Assembly: GCA_041392165.1 (NCBI GenBank)
Contig: JAWKMN010000001.1
Span: forward strand, 682,001 to 746,000
Source: Arenibacter sp041392165
GTDB taxonomy: Bacteria > Bacteroidota > Bacteroidia > Flavobacteriales > Flavobacteriaceae
DNA: 64,000 bases
Reading direction: 5' to 3'
Below, piece after piece: positions 25,773-34,722 of this stretch; position 1 is the stretch's first letter; each line of letters opens with the position of its first letter. Under the pieces are notes generated by a model. That model was given only the letters and a program-made list of their open reading frames with translations. It was not told the DNA's origin and did no database searches. The position numbers and the translations under genes are program-made.

Positions 25773-27980
25773 TTAGCAACCGCCCAATCTAACGATAGGG
25801 TAACTGCTCACATCTATATTTGCGTTTTTACTGTTTTTGACCAATTCAATTACTTCATCGGTTTTGTATTGATGGGGGCCAATATAAAATGTGGCTCCTT
25901 TTTCGGCCAATTCTTTTATGTATTTCACCGGATTCGGATGTGGCAGAGGTGGTGGCTGAGGTAAATTGTACAATCTTCCATAATATACCGAAGGCTCTTT
26001 TATAGCCTGTAATTTTTGATTGTCACTATTCTTTAAAGTTGGTGAAGGGATATTTTCCTGTTCAAAGCTTTGTGAGGAATTCGGTTTGCCAAACTCCTTT
26101 TTTGGGTCATTGTATAAAGGGACGGGCTGTACATAAACATTTTCCTCTATGGCCATATTTTTATAGGCTGTGTATAATTTCATTACTTCTACATATGCTT
26201 TTTTTAGTTCATTAACACTACCCTTTTGGTGGGTATGGTAATTGGAGACAGCAGCCCTATAACTTCTTACTTTTTTTAAATACGTATCGATTGCATTTTT
26301 TATTTCTTTGGAATAGTTTTCTGTGTTGACATGGGTTGCAATGGTTGGAGGAGGAGGTGGAAAATCGGAGCTTGTTGCTGGTGCTATTTCCTGTTTCAGT
26401 GTCATTTTTTTGGAGTAGTGATTATTGTTCTCCAATGCTTCTATCAGTTCAACTTTTTTTTCAGTTCTAGCTGGTGTTTGGTCCGAAGGAATAGGACTTG
26501 GTACGTCTTTTCTTATGGTTGGAGCCGGATTTGGATCAGGAGCAGGAACCGGAGCGGGTGGAGGTGGAGGTAGGCGTTCTGGAAAAGGCTGTGCCTGCTG
26601 TTTTTGTTCATTGGTCATGTGACGGTAAATATTTTCCAAGGTCTTTAAATCCTTTTGTGGAATAACCCTTGTTTCTTGGAGATGGGCGTTATATTTCTTG
26701 GCTAAGAGGTTGAATTCCTGGATTTCCTCTTGGGTGGCCCCCACAGTTTTTTGGGACCTTGCAGGCCCTTTGATGTCAATGGTAGCTACGCCATAGTCCA
26801 TTAAAATAGCATCTACTTGGTTTATGATATCGTTCGGAGTTTTTTTCTCTACGCTAATTATGGCCCTAAGGCTTTGTTCCTTTTGTTCTTTGGTAAGGTC
26901 TTGGTTGTATTTGAGGAGGTGCGATTTTAAGTCTTCCAATTCAACCAGATCGGCATTGACCAATAACTTTCCATTTTTATTTATGGCAATGGAAATTTCT
27001 TGTGTAGTGATATTTTGATTACTTGATTCATTGTTGTTTTTCTGTTCCATGACTCCTTGTAGGTAGTCTGGCTTAGGGGCCACGGTCTCCATTTTTTGAA
27101 TTTCCATCGTTTCTTTAGTGCTAAAACTGTACAGTAATAGTGCTATTAATGGAAGTAGTAGCAAACCTTTGAGCCAAATGGCTCTTTTTGGTGTCTGTGT
27201 TTTCATGATGACGATTCGTTTTTTGATTGATGAATAATGAATGGCATTTGCCAATGGTAGTGCTATGGCATTCCGATAGCTATCGGAAGACGAGAATGCC
27301 AATATTAAGTTTTGATAGTTGGGTACACTAACCCCTCTATTCAATACGGCCTGGTCCGCTAAAAATTCGTGGTTGAGCTTTACCAAATGTTTGGCCCAGT
27401 AGACCAAGGGGTGGAACCAAAAGACAATTTGGAGCAGTTCCAACAATAAGATGTCCACGCTATGTTTTTGAACGGCATGGGTTTCTTCGTGCCAGAACAC
27501 TTCTTGTGGAATTTTATAGGTTTCATAATCTTTTCGGTTGAAAAAGATATAGCTGAAAAAAGTGTGGGGAGCAATAAGTTCTTGAAGCAATACGTGGTGG
27601 ATACGTCCCGATTTTATTTTGGGATTGTTCTTGATATTTTTGTGCAAAGATCTGAGGTTTCCCAAAAACTTGAGTGCGAAAATGAACACTCCCAAAATGT
27701 AAATACTCCATAAAATAGTGGGCAATGTTGAGGCCGTGTTGTTTTTGTTTTCTATAAAATTACCGTTGATCGGGTCAGTGTAGGTGGGAATCAGGGTTGG
27801 TTCTATGGTTACGGTTACATATTGGGTAAAGGTAATTAGGGGAATACTTAGGGAAATGATAAAAGCGCATAGCAGATAATATCTTTTAAAATAATGCATA
27901 TGGATCTTCTCCAGCACCAACTTGTAAAACAGTAGGAGTATTCCCAAACAGGCACTAAATTTTAAAAGATAGATCCACAT
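25773..27980 (-). CDS. M56 (BlaR1-type) membrane metallopeptidase, second system
   Basis: A 735-residue protein with helices near residues 3-22, 34-50 and 88-106 and a further one near 275-292. The M56 zinc motif is HEETH (164-168), with LNHEFLADQAVL downstream. After the last helix comes a long, probably periplasmic low-complexity region with proline-rich blocks (PPPPPAPVPAPDPNPAP and a second PPPPP stretch) and no TonB-C domain, unlike the M56 protein at 13668. It starts 2 nt after the repressor stop, so the two are an operon. It is expected to sense an envelope signal and inactivate its repressor. The proline-rich part may span to peptidoglycan or the outer membrane. Confidence 0.8.
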   Translation of the reverse strand: MWIYLLKFSACLGILLLFYKLVLEKIHMHYFKRYYLLCAFIISLSIPLITFTQYVTVTIEPTLIPTYTDPINGNFIENKNNTASTLPTILWSIYILGVFIFALKFLGNLRSLHKNIKNNPKIKSGRIHHVLLQELIAPHTFFSYIFFNRKDYETYKIPQEVFWHEETHAVQKHSVDILLLELLQIVFWFHPLVYWAKHLVKLNHEFLADQAVLNRGVSVPNYQNLILAFSSSDSYRNAIALPLANAIHYSSIKKRIVIMKTQTPKRAIWLKGLLLLPLIALLLYSFSTKETMEIQKMETVAPKPDYLQGVMEQKNNNESSNQNITTQEISIAINKNGKLLVNADLVELEDLKSHLLKYNQDLTKEQKEQSLRAIISVEKKTPNDIINQVDAILMDYGVATIDIKGPARSQKTVGATQEEIQEFNLLAKKYNAHLQETRVIPQKDLKTLENIYRHMTNEQKQQAQPFPERLPPPPPAPVPAPDPNPAPTIRKDVPSPIPSDQTPARTEKKVELIEALENNNHYSKKMTLKQEIAPATSSDFPPPPPTIATHVNTENYSKEIKNAIDTYLKKVRSYRAAVSNYHTHQKGSVNELKKAYVEVMKLYTAYKNMAIEENVYVQPVPLYNDPKKEFGKPNSSQSFEQENIPSPTLKNSDNQKLQAIKEPSVYYGRLYNLPQPPPLPHPNPVKYIKELAEKGATFYIGPHQYKTDEVIELVKNSKNANIDVSSYPIVRLGGC

Positions 27981-27982
27981 GG

Positions 27983-28348
27983 TTACTTGCTTTTAATTTC
28001 GGTATCTATGAGGTTTCTTAATTCTTCCAGTTCTTTCTTGCTCAAATCGGTTTCCTGTGCAAAGAAGGAGGCGAATTGGGAAGCACTGTCATTAAAAAAG
28101 GTTTTTATTAGTCCGTTTAAATGTTTGGAGAAATAGTCTTTTTTCTTTACCAGAGGGTAGTATTGTCTGGCGTTGCCAAACAAATTATACCCAATAAAGC
28201 CTTTGTCCGTCATCCGTTTTAACAAAGTGGCCACAGTAGTGGTGGCGGGTTTTGGTTCGGGATAAACTTCCAACAGATCCTTCATAAAAGCTTTGTTCAG
28301 CTTCCAGAGGTGGTTCATTAATTCTTCTTCCGTTTTTGATAGCTTCAT
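27983..28348 (-). CDS. BlaI/MecI-family repressor, second system
   Basis: About 121 residues from the ATG at 28348 (MKLSKTEEELMNHLWKL, the typical family start). An upstream ATG at 28378 lies inside the promoter and operator and is unlikely. The winged helix is complete: PKPATTTVATLLKRMTDKGFI for recognition and GNARQYYPLV for the wing. The partner M56 gene follows after 2 nt. The operators upstream use the classical TACA/TGTA type, different from the AACTAA sites of the first system at 13239, so the two repressors probably do not cross-regulate. Confidence 0.9.
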   Translation of the reverse strand: MKLSKTEEELMNHLWKLNKAFMKDLLEVYPEPKPATTTVATLLKRMTDKGFIGYNLFGNARQYYPLVKKKDYFSKHLNGLIKTFFNDSASQFASFFAQETDLSKKELEELRNLIDTEIKSK

Positions 28349-28366
28349 GGGTAAAATGATTATTTG

Positions 28367-28408
28367 TTCTACAAACATAGAACAAATAATTTTATTCTAC
28401 AAGTGTAG
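28367..28408 (-). promoter_or_regulatory. BlaI-type operators and -7 promoter
   Basis: On the minus strand the -7 element TATGTTTG (28379-28372) lies inside the palindrome-like site TTCTACAAACATAGAA (28367-28382). A second, better palindrome CTACAAGTGTAG lies upstream at 28397-28408. TACA-N2-TGTA is the classical BlaI/MecI operator core, so repression by steric block of the promoter is expected. Confidence 0.7.
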
Positions 28409-28633
28409 AGGGTGATTTATATGCAAAGGATATAACATGAAATTGGTCTTAAGGAAGTTGGTTGTGTGATTATTGATTGGGAATCCGGCAACTATAGACT
28501 TCTGACTTACTGCTGGGACTGATTGATTAGGATTTGAATAACAATTTGTTGGTAGGGCACCAACATGTTTATTGCCAACGATCCATTGCCCATTGATGTT
28601 GCGTTAGCTGTTGCAGCGGCATCCTTTTTTGGA

Positions 28634-28768
28634 CGGACCCTGCAAGGTTTGCTCCCCATCCTACAAGGTTTTTAAAACCTTGTAGGTATCAGGGCATGAA
28701 CACTTCTTGGTATTTCCCCTTTTGTCCAGATCTTGGTGCCACGAGGTTATGGAAACCTTGCTAGGCTA
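28634..28768. repeat. CCTACAAGG palindromic REP module
   Basis: A half element (about 28639) is followed by a near-perfect palindrome at 28660-28686, with 13-bp arms CCTACAAGGTTTT and AAAACCTTGTAGG around one base. A decayed copy lies at about 28742-28766. The module resembles the one at 25632-25695 over roughly 60 bp. The rest of 28409-28853 shows no gene. Confidence 0.8.
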
Positions 28769-28853
28769 CCTTACGTTGGATGGGACATGAACCAAAAAAG
28801 ATACAGCGGAAAGAGCGACCCGTTAGGGTAACGCCCAAAAACATCGTATTGTT

Positions 28854-30242
28854 TTATTGGGATAATTCCGCAAAGTATTGATGGAAATAGGGAATGGTCT
28901 CTATGCCTTTCAGGTAATTCCAAACTCCAAAATGTTCGTTGGGGGAATGTATGGCATCGCTATCCAGCCCAAAGCCCATAAGGATGGTCTTGCTTTTCAA
29001 CTCTTTTTCGAAAAGGGAGACAATGGGGATGCTGCCGCCACTGCGCTGAGGTATCGGGGGCTTGCCAAAGGTGGTTTCGTAAGCCTTGGAAGCGGCTTTA
29101 TAGCCATTGTTGTCCATGGGTGTTACATAGCCTTGTCCACCGTGGTGCGGGGTAACCTTAACGGTGACACCCTCCGGTGCCAAACTTTCGAAATAGGTTT
29201 TGAACAGTGCCGTTATTTCTTGCCAATCCTGATTAGGTACCAGGCGCATGGAAATTTTGGCATAGGCCTTACTGGCAATGACGGTTTTTGCTCCCGCTCC
29301 AATGTATCCGCCCCAGATACCGTTAACGTCCAAGGTAGGTCTTATGGAATTGCGTTCGTTGGTGGTATAGCCCTTTTCTCCGTAAACAGCTTTTATGTCC
29401 AAGGCTTTTTTATAGTTTTCCAAACTAAATGGGGCCTTTGCCATTTCCGCTCTTTCTTCCATGGAAAGTTCTTCCACCTTATCATAGAAACCTGGGATGG
29501 TAATGTGGTTGTTTTCATCGTGCAGCGCTGTGATCATTTTGGTCAGTATATTTATAGGGTTGGCCACTGCGCCACCGTACAGACCGGAATGCAGGTCCCT
29601 GTTGGGCCCTGTTACTTCTACTTCTACATAACTTAGACCCCGTAAACCTGTGGTTATAGAGGGAACGGTATTGGCGATCATGCCGGTATCCGAAATTAGG
29701 ATAATGTCATTGGCCAGTTTTTCTTTGTTTTCCGCTACAAAAGTACCTAAGTTTTCACTGCCCACTTCTTCTTCGCCTTCTATCATAAATTTTACGTTGC
29801 AGGGCAATTGGTTGGTTTTTACCATAAATTCCAACGCCTTTATGTGCATGTACACTTGTCCCTTGTCATCGCAGGCACCCCTGGCAAAGATGGCGCCTTC
29901 GGGATGGATAGGAGTGGTTTTTATTATGGGCTCGAATGGTGGGGAGTCCCATAGGTCAATAGGGTCGGCCGGTTGTACATCATAATGGCCATAGACCAAT
30001 ATGGTGGGGAGTTCCGGGTTTATTATTTTTTCCCCATAGACGATGGGGTATCCGTTGGTTTCACATATTTCGGCGGTATCGCAACCGGCTTCCAAAAGTG
30101 AGGCCATAACCGCTTCGGAAGCATTTATAACATCCTGGGAATACGCAGGGTCGGCACTTACCGAGGGTATCTTTAGGAGGGATATCAGTTCATTGATAAA
30201 ACGTTCTTTGTTTTGTGCTAGGTACTCCGAAATCTGATGCAT
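28854..30242 (-). CDS. M20 family dipeptidase
   Basis: A 462-residue zinc peptidase of the M20 (ArgE/DapE/CNDP) family. Metal and catalytic residues are in place: VYGHYDVQPAD (H86, D88), GACDDKGQ (bridging Asp at 125/126), MIEGEEEVGS (catalytic and metal glutamates near 157-158) and HSPNEHFG near the C-terminus. The length fits the CNDP-like dipeptidase branch, which hydrolyses dipeptides in the cytoplasm. No signal peptide is seen. It is monocistronic, with its promoter region shared back-to-back with the tRNA-Leu gene. Confidence 0.9.
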   Translation of the reverse strand: MHQISEYLAQNKERFINELISLLKIPSVSADPAYSQDVINASEAVMASLLEAGCDTAEICETNGYPIVYGEKIINPELPTILVYGHYDVQPADPIDLWDSPPFEPIIKTTPIHPEGAIFARGACDDKGQVYMHIKALEFMVKTNQLPCNVKFMIEGEEEVGSENLGTFVAENKEKLANDIILISDTGMIANTVPSITTGLRGLSYVEVEVTGPNRDLHSGLYGGAVANPINILTKMITALHDENNHITIPGFYDKVEELSMEERAEMAKAPFSLENYKKALDIKAVYGEKGYTTNERNSIRPTLDVNGIWGGYIGAGAKTVIASKAYAKISMRLVPNQDWQEITALFKTYFESLAPEGVTVKVTPHHGGQGYVTPMDNNGYKAASKAYETTFGKPPIPQRSGGSIPIVSLFEKELKSKTILMGFGLDSDAIHSPNEHFGVWNYLKGIETIPYFHQYFAELSQ

Positions 30243-30320
30243 AAAATGTTTTGATTGAAGTCTAAATGTACAAAAAAGAACTTTTTAATGCCTAAGTATT
30301 TTAAAATTGAAAAATTACTT

Positions 30321-30328
30321 TATATTTG
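30321..30328 (+). promoter_or_regulatory. Promoter of the tRNA-Leu gene
   Basis: TATATTTG is a perfect TAnnTTTG element 25 nt before the tRNA. A 6-bp hairpin CCCGAT-aata-ATCGGG (30332-30347) lies between it and the tRNA. Confidence 0.5.
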
Positions 30329-30353
30329 CATCCCGATAATAATCGGGTTGAAT

Positions 30354-30434
30354 GCAGGCGTGGTGGAATTGGTAGACACGCTAGACTTAGGATCTAGTGC
30401 CGTGAGGTGTGAGAGTCCGAGTCTTCCGCCTGTA
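30354..30434 (+). tRNA. tRNA-Leu (anticodon UAG) with an abnormal T-arm
   Basis: The acceptor GCAGGCG pairs with CGCCTGT, the D-arm and long variable arm are leucine-type, and the anticodon loop CTTAGGA sits on a CTAGA/TCTAG stem, giving UAG. The T-arm is defective: the loop reads TCCGAGT instead of TTCGAGT, losing the U that becomes pseudouridine 55, and the 3' strand of the T-stem is CTTC instead of CTCTC, one base short. The canonical 3' half is present as an orphan at 42348-42398. A terminator follows. Whether this gene still makes a working tRNA is doubtful. Confidence 0.85.
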
Positions 30435-30481
30435 CAACAAAAAAAACCTCCGTAAGGAGGTTTTTTTATGCCCGATGGCCA
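30385..30481 (+). repeat. Left direct repeat of the tRNA-Leu island (attL-like)
   Basis: 97 bp running from ACTTAGGATCTAGTGCC in the anticodon arm, through the tRNA 3' end and its terminator, to GATGGCCA. It is repeated in the same orientation at 42348-42448. Differences are a T-loop substitution, one missing T-stem base and a 3-nt shorter terminator loop here. Confidence 0.85.
30441..30467 (+). terminator. Terminator after tRNA-Leu
   Basis: AACCTCC-gtaa-GGAGGTT followed by seven T in total, preceded by an A-tract, so it can act in both directions. On the minus strand it would lie downstream of the hybrid two-component gene. The right-hand repeat carries the same stem with a 7-nt loop at 42409-42434. 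Confidence 0.8.
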
Positions 30482-30497
30482 GGCACCTTCATAAGAA

Positions 30498-33400
30498 TCA
30501 AGCCCCAAGGTATTCACTTGTTTTTTCAATGTGTCTTTTGGTATATTCGGTTGGCGAGATTCCAAATACTTTTTTAAACTCTCTACTAAAATGTCGTCTG
30601 TTTGTATAGCCTACTTTCAGGCAAACATCAAAAACAGAAAATTTGTTATGTTTTAAAAGATTGGCGGCTTTCTTTAATCTGAAATCTTTAATAAAATCCC
30701 TAATGGTCATACCTGTAAGCGCTTTAACTTTTTTATAGACATTTGAATGGCTCATTGCAAGCTTTTTGGATAATTGGTCCATATTAAAATCTGATTCCTC
30801 AATGTTTTTCTCAATAATTTTAATGAAATCGACCAAAAATTTTTCATCCGGTGAATTAAGGGCAATATCTCTAGGATGTAGCATACCTTCCTTTAGGAAT
30901 CTGTTCCTTAGCATTTCCCTATTGGCCAAAAGGTTTTTTATTCTGGCATTGAGCATCTTTTCATTGAATGGCTTGATCAAATAATCATCTGCTCCAGTAT
31001 TATATCCTTTGATCTTATCTGCCGCTAATGTTCTTGCTGTTAACAAAATCACCGGGATATGGCTAATTCGAAAGTCGGTTTTTAACTTATGGCAAAAAGC
31101 GATACCATCCATTACTGGCATCATAATATCACTGATTACCAAATCTGGGATATGCTCAATGGCAAGCTCCAATCCTTCTTCCCCGTTTGAAGCGGTAATA
31201 ACCTTATACGAGCTTGATAGCATATCTGTTAGGTAATGCTGTAAATCGATATTGTCCTCTACGAGAAGAATCATTTTTTCAGTAAGACCCTCGTCCATTC
31301 CTGGTTCTTCTGAAATTCCATTCCTATTGGGGATTGGTTCCAAACGAGTGGATTTATAACTTTTTACATCTTCTTCATCAAGCAAGATATCGGTACTTAA
31401 TCCCGATGCACTAAAATGGTCCTTATCTAAAGGTATCTTAATAACGAATGTGCTTCCTTTATTTAGAGAGCTTTCTACTTCAACGGATCCAGAGTGCAAT
31501 TTGACTATGTCTCTTACAATGGAGAGCCCAATCCCAAACCCAATATCATCGCTGGCATTTTTATCGCTCTGGTAAAAACGTTCAAAAATATTTGGTAATC
31601 TTTCATTGGAAATTCCACTTCCTGTATCCTTAACACTAATGTGAACATGGTCACAATCTTTATTAATAGAGACATCTATCGAATCTCCCTTTTTAGTAAA
31701 TTTAAAAGCATTGGACAACAAGTTATATATGACTTTTTCAAGTTGAAATTTATCGAACCAAACCAAGATACTTTCTGTTGGAGCTGTGAACGTATAATCA
31801 ATATTTTTGATTTCCGATTGTTGGTTAAAGGCTAAGAATATTTCATTTGTAAATGTTACAATATTACTTTCAGCTACTTTTAGTTTTATATTTCCAGTTT
31901 CCAATTGCCTGAAATTTAGCAATTCATTGACCAGACCCAATAGCCTGTCGGTATTTCTTTTAATGCTTAGCAATTGTTTTTGTTCATTGGCTTTTAGTTT
32001 GCCTTTTTCCAGCAAGTTGTTTAGTGGATTTAGTATCAAGGTCAAGGGAGTTCTTATTTCATGGGAGATGTTTGTGAAAAAACGTTGTTTTAAACTGTGT
32101 AACCTATCCTCTTGTATACGATGTATTGTTTCTAACTTTAGTTTATTTTTTATTTTTACCCACTGATAAAAATAATATTGGATGCCTATAAGAATACCAA
32201 TAGATGTTATTGCATATATGATATAAGCCCACCATGTTTTCCAAAAAGGGGGCAGAATGGTGATGGGCATGGAAGTTACCATGCTTTCATTTAAAACATC
32301 TTCATTGGAAGTAAGGCTTTTTACCTTAAAAACATAATCTCCAGGGGATAAATTGGTATAAGTAGCATTTCTTTGGGCACCGATAATACGCCATTCTTTT
32401 TCAAATCCTTCCATTTTTACGGCAAAAAGGTGTCCTTTTGAAATAGGATATTTCAATAAGGTGAAATTGAAAGTAAAAATATTTTCATCATGTTTTAACC
32501 CAATATTCTTAGCTTGTGATATATGTGTTTTTAGAAGCTTATTTTGTCCTATTTGGACACTCTTATTAAATAATTTAAAATCGGTAAATATAACAGGAAG
32601 GTTCTTTTCCGTAGCGTTGATGTCTTTTGGATTAAAGAAAAACACCCCCTTGGCACCTCCAAAATATAAAGTGCCATCGGAATCTTTAAAAGATGAGTTA
32701 ATATGAAAGTCTTCGTTAATTTCAGGTAAGGGTTGTATACTGTTACTATGAAAATCATACTTAAAAAGGCCTTCTTTGGTGCTTATCCATATGTGTCCTT
32801 TATAGTCCTTTAATAATCCAACAACAATATTGGAATTTGATGTATTCCCTATATCAAATCTTTTAAATTTCTGTGTTTCTAAATGAAATTTATAAAGTCC
32901 GTCTCTTGTTCCTAACCATAGATTGCCAATATCATCTTTTAAGAGCGAATAGATATAATTGTTTCCTAAAGATTCCGGAGCGTTCCCATCTGCCTGAAAA
33001 CACGTAAATTGCCCTGTTGAAGGATCAAATAGATTTAAGCCACCTCCAAAGGTAGCAATCCATAGCTTGCCTTCTTTTTCCGGCAACAAGGACAATACGT
33101 TATTACTGCTAATAGAGTTAGGGTTATTTTTATCATGTTTCAAATTTTTAAATTCTTTCTTTTTAGAGTCAAAGTAGCTAAGTCCTCCACCCCATGTGCC
33201 AACCCATAAATCTCCAGATGGCAACTGGACAATATCCCTAACATCATTATATGGTAATGAGGATTTATTGTTGGGATTTCTTTGGTATTGTCTTATAGGG
33301 CCTTTTTTCGGATCCCATTGTATAAGTCCATTTGCAAATGTGCCTATCCAAAAGTGGTTGTTTTTTCCAGATACAATTTTCTGAATATATTCACCTCCAA

Positions 33401-34631
33401 TGGAAGTAGATAGTCTTTTGCTGAAAATATCCACATCTTTACTGGACTCATTATAAATGCTAAGGCCTGAGCCATCTGTTCCAATATATAATCGATTATC
33501 TTTTTTAAAAACAGAAAGTACGGCAGAGGCATTGTATCCCTCTAAATCGCTATAATAAAAATGTACATTTTTGGTTGTATTTTCAATAATATTGATCCCT
33601 TTCCATGCCGTGCCCAGCCATATGTTGGATTGATTATCCTGATAAAAGCAATTAACTGTATTGTTGGTTAAAGATTGGCTTAATCGGTTATCATGGGTAT
33701 ATTGGTCTACTATTGGAGTTTTGTCAAGGATATTGATTTTTAATATTCCGTAACCGTCAGTGCCAACCCACAAATGACCTTGTTTGTCTTTATAAAGAGA
33801 TCTTACAATATCAACTTCCTCATATTTTGTTCCTTTTAAATAGTTGGAGATCGTGCCTTCTTTTATGTTTAATTTGACCAGTCCTTTTCCCTGGGTACCT
33901 ATAAGGATTTCGTTCTTTTTATTGAGAAGCAAGCAATTTATAAAGTCAATTGCTCCCATGTCCATACCTTTTTTTGCAAAGTCGGGTTTGGAGAACTTTT
34001 TATGCGCGGAGTCAAAGAGATTAAGTCCATTGCCGTAGGTGCCGATCAAAAAATGGCCATTTTCCAATTCCAAAATTCCTTGGATACTCGAATTGGATTC
34101 CGATGGTGGAGGTATATAAGATTTAAATGAAGAGGTGTCTTCCCGGAACACGTTTAAGCCATTTTCCGTTCCTATCCAGATGGTACCCTTTTTATCTTCA
34201 ATGATTGTATATACATCTTTAAACGATATTTTATTATAGGAACCCGTATTGGTACTTTCCTTAAACGTAACAAAATCATCATTAATGGGATTATACCTAT
34301 TAATTCCACCTCCAATTGTACCGATCCAGAGCCTTTTTTTGCTGTCTAGGTATAAGGTAAAAATGTCATTGGAACTAATATTGCAGTTCCCCTTATGATA
34401 TACTTTAAATTCATTGCCGTCATACCTGTTCAAACCATTTTCTGTTCCTATCCAAATATAACCGGTTGAATCTTGGGCGATACTGTTAACCCTAGGGTTG
34501 GAAAGCCCGTGGCTCAGGCTTAGGTGCTCAAATTGTACTTGATCTTGTCCATTCAACTGGGGTATGCCGAATAGGATAATTAAGATTCCTGTATAATACT
34601 TGAGATGCCGAATAAACATTTTACCATACAT
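30498..34631 (-). CDS. Hybrid two-component system sensor-regulator (HTCS)
   Basis: A 1377-residue one-protein signalling system of the type that switches on polysaccharide-utilisation loci in Bacteroidota. The order is a signal or anchor helix (about 11-28), a periplasmic two-bladed propeller of Reg_prop repeats (about 35-690, many copies of IWIGTxxGLN), a Y_Y_Y domain (about 700-790), a membrane helix (about 800-822), HisKA with the phospho-acceptor H857 (NISHEIRTP), HATPase (about 950-1075, with DTGSGIS and GFGIGLSIV), a receiver domain (about 1119-1235, D at about 1168 in ISDIMMPVMDG) and an AraC-type helix-turn-helix (about 1265-1370). It lies 16 nt inside the left island repeat. It most likely senses a glycan fragment in the periplasm and activates the divergent susCD genes and the adjacent hydrolase. 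Confidence 0.95.
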   Translation of the reverse strand: MYGKMFIRHLKYYTGILIILFGIPQLNGQDQVQFEHLSLSHGLSNPRVNSIAQDSTGYIWIGTENGLNRYDGNEFKVYHKGNCNISSNDIFTLYLDSKKRLWIGTIGGGINRYNPINDDFVTFKESTNTGSYNKISFKDVYTIIEDKKGTIWIGTENGLNVFREDTSSFKSYIPPPSESNSSIQGILELENGHFLIGTYGNGLNLFDSAHKKFSKPDFAKKGMDMGAIDFINCLLLNKKNEILIGTQGKGLVKLNIKEGTISNYLKGTKYEEVDIVRSLYKDKQGHLWVGTDGYGILKINILDKTPIVDQYTHDNRLSQSLTNNTVNCFYQDNQSNIWLGTAWKGINIIENTTKNVHFYYSDLEGYNASAVLSVFKKDNRLYIGTDGSGLSIYNESSKDVDIFSKRLSTSIGGEYIQKIVSGKNNHFWIGTFANGLIQWDPKKGPIRQYQRNPNNKSSLPYNDVRDIVQLPSGDLWVGTWGGGLSYFDSKKKEFKNLKHDKNNPNSISSNNVLSLLPEKEGKLWIATFGGGLNLFDPSTGQFTCFQADGNAPESLGNNYIYSLLKDDIGNLWLGTRDGLYKFHLETQKFKRFDIGNTSNSNIVVGLLKDYKGHIWISTKEGLFKYDFHSNSIQPLPEINEDFHINSSFKDSDGTLYFGGAKGVFFFNPKDINATEKNLPVIFTDFKLFNKSVQIGQNKLLKTHISQAKNIGLKHDENIFTFNFTLLKYPISKGHLFAVKMEGFEKEWRIIGAQRNATYTNLSPGDYVFKVKSLTSNEDVLNESMVTSMPITILPPFWKTWWAYIIYAITSIGILIGIQYYFYQWVKIKNKLKLETIHRIQEDRLHSLKQRFFTNISHEIRTPLTLILNPLNNLLEKGKLKANEQKQLLSIKRNTDRLLGLVNELLNFRQLETGNIKLKVAESNIVTFTNEIFLAFNQQSEIKNIDYTFTAPTESILVWFDKFQLEKVIYNLLSNAFKFTKKGDSIDVSINKDCDHVHISVKDTGSGISNERLPNIFERFYQSDKNASDDIGFGIGLSIVRDIVKLHSGSVEVESSLNKGSTFVIKIPLDKDHFSASGLSTDILLDEEDVKSYKSTRLEPIPNRNGISEEPGMDEGLTEKMILLVEDNIDLQHYLTDMLSSSYKVITASNGEEGLELAIEHIPDLVISDIMMPVMDGIAFCHKLKTDFRISHIPVILLTARTLAADKIKGYNTGADDYLIKPFNEKMLNARIKNLLANREMLRNRFLKEGMLHPRDIALNSPDEKFLVDFIKIIEKNIEESDFNMDQLSKKLAMSHSNVYKKVKALTGMTIRDFIKDFRLKKAANLLKHNKFSVFDVCLKVGYTNRRHFSREFKKVFGISPTEYTKRHIEKTSEYLGA

Positions 34632-34722
34632 ATAGGTAGTTGAATGGTCTTAATATAAAAAAATAGAAATACCCACTAAGGTGTTATATTAAGATATGCC
34701 CAAAGATGGTCATTTTTTAAAT

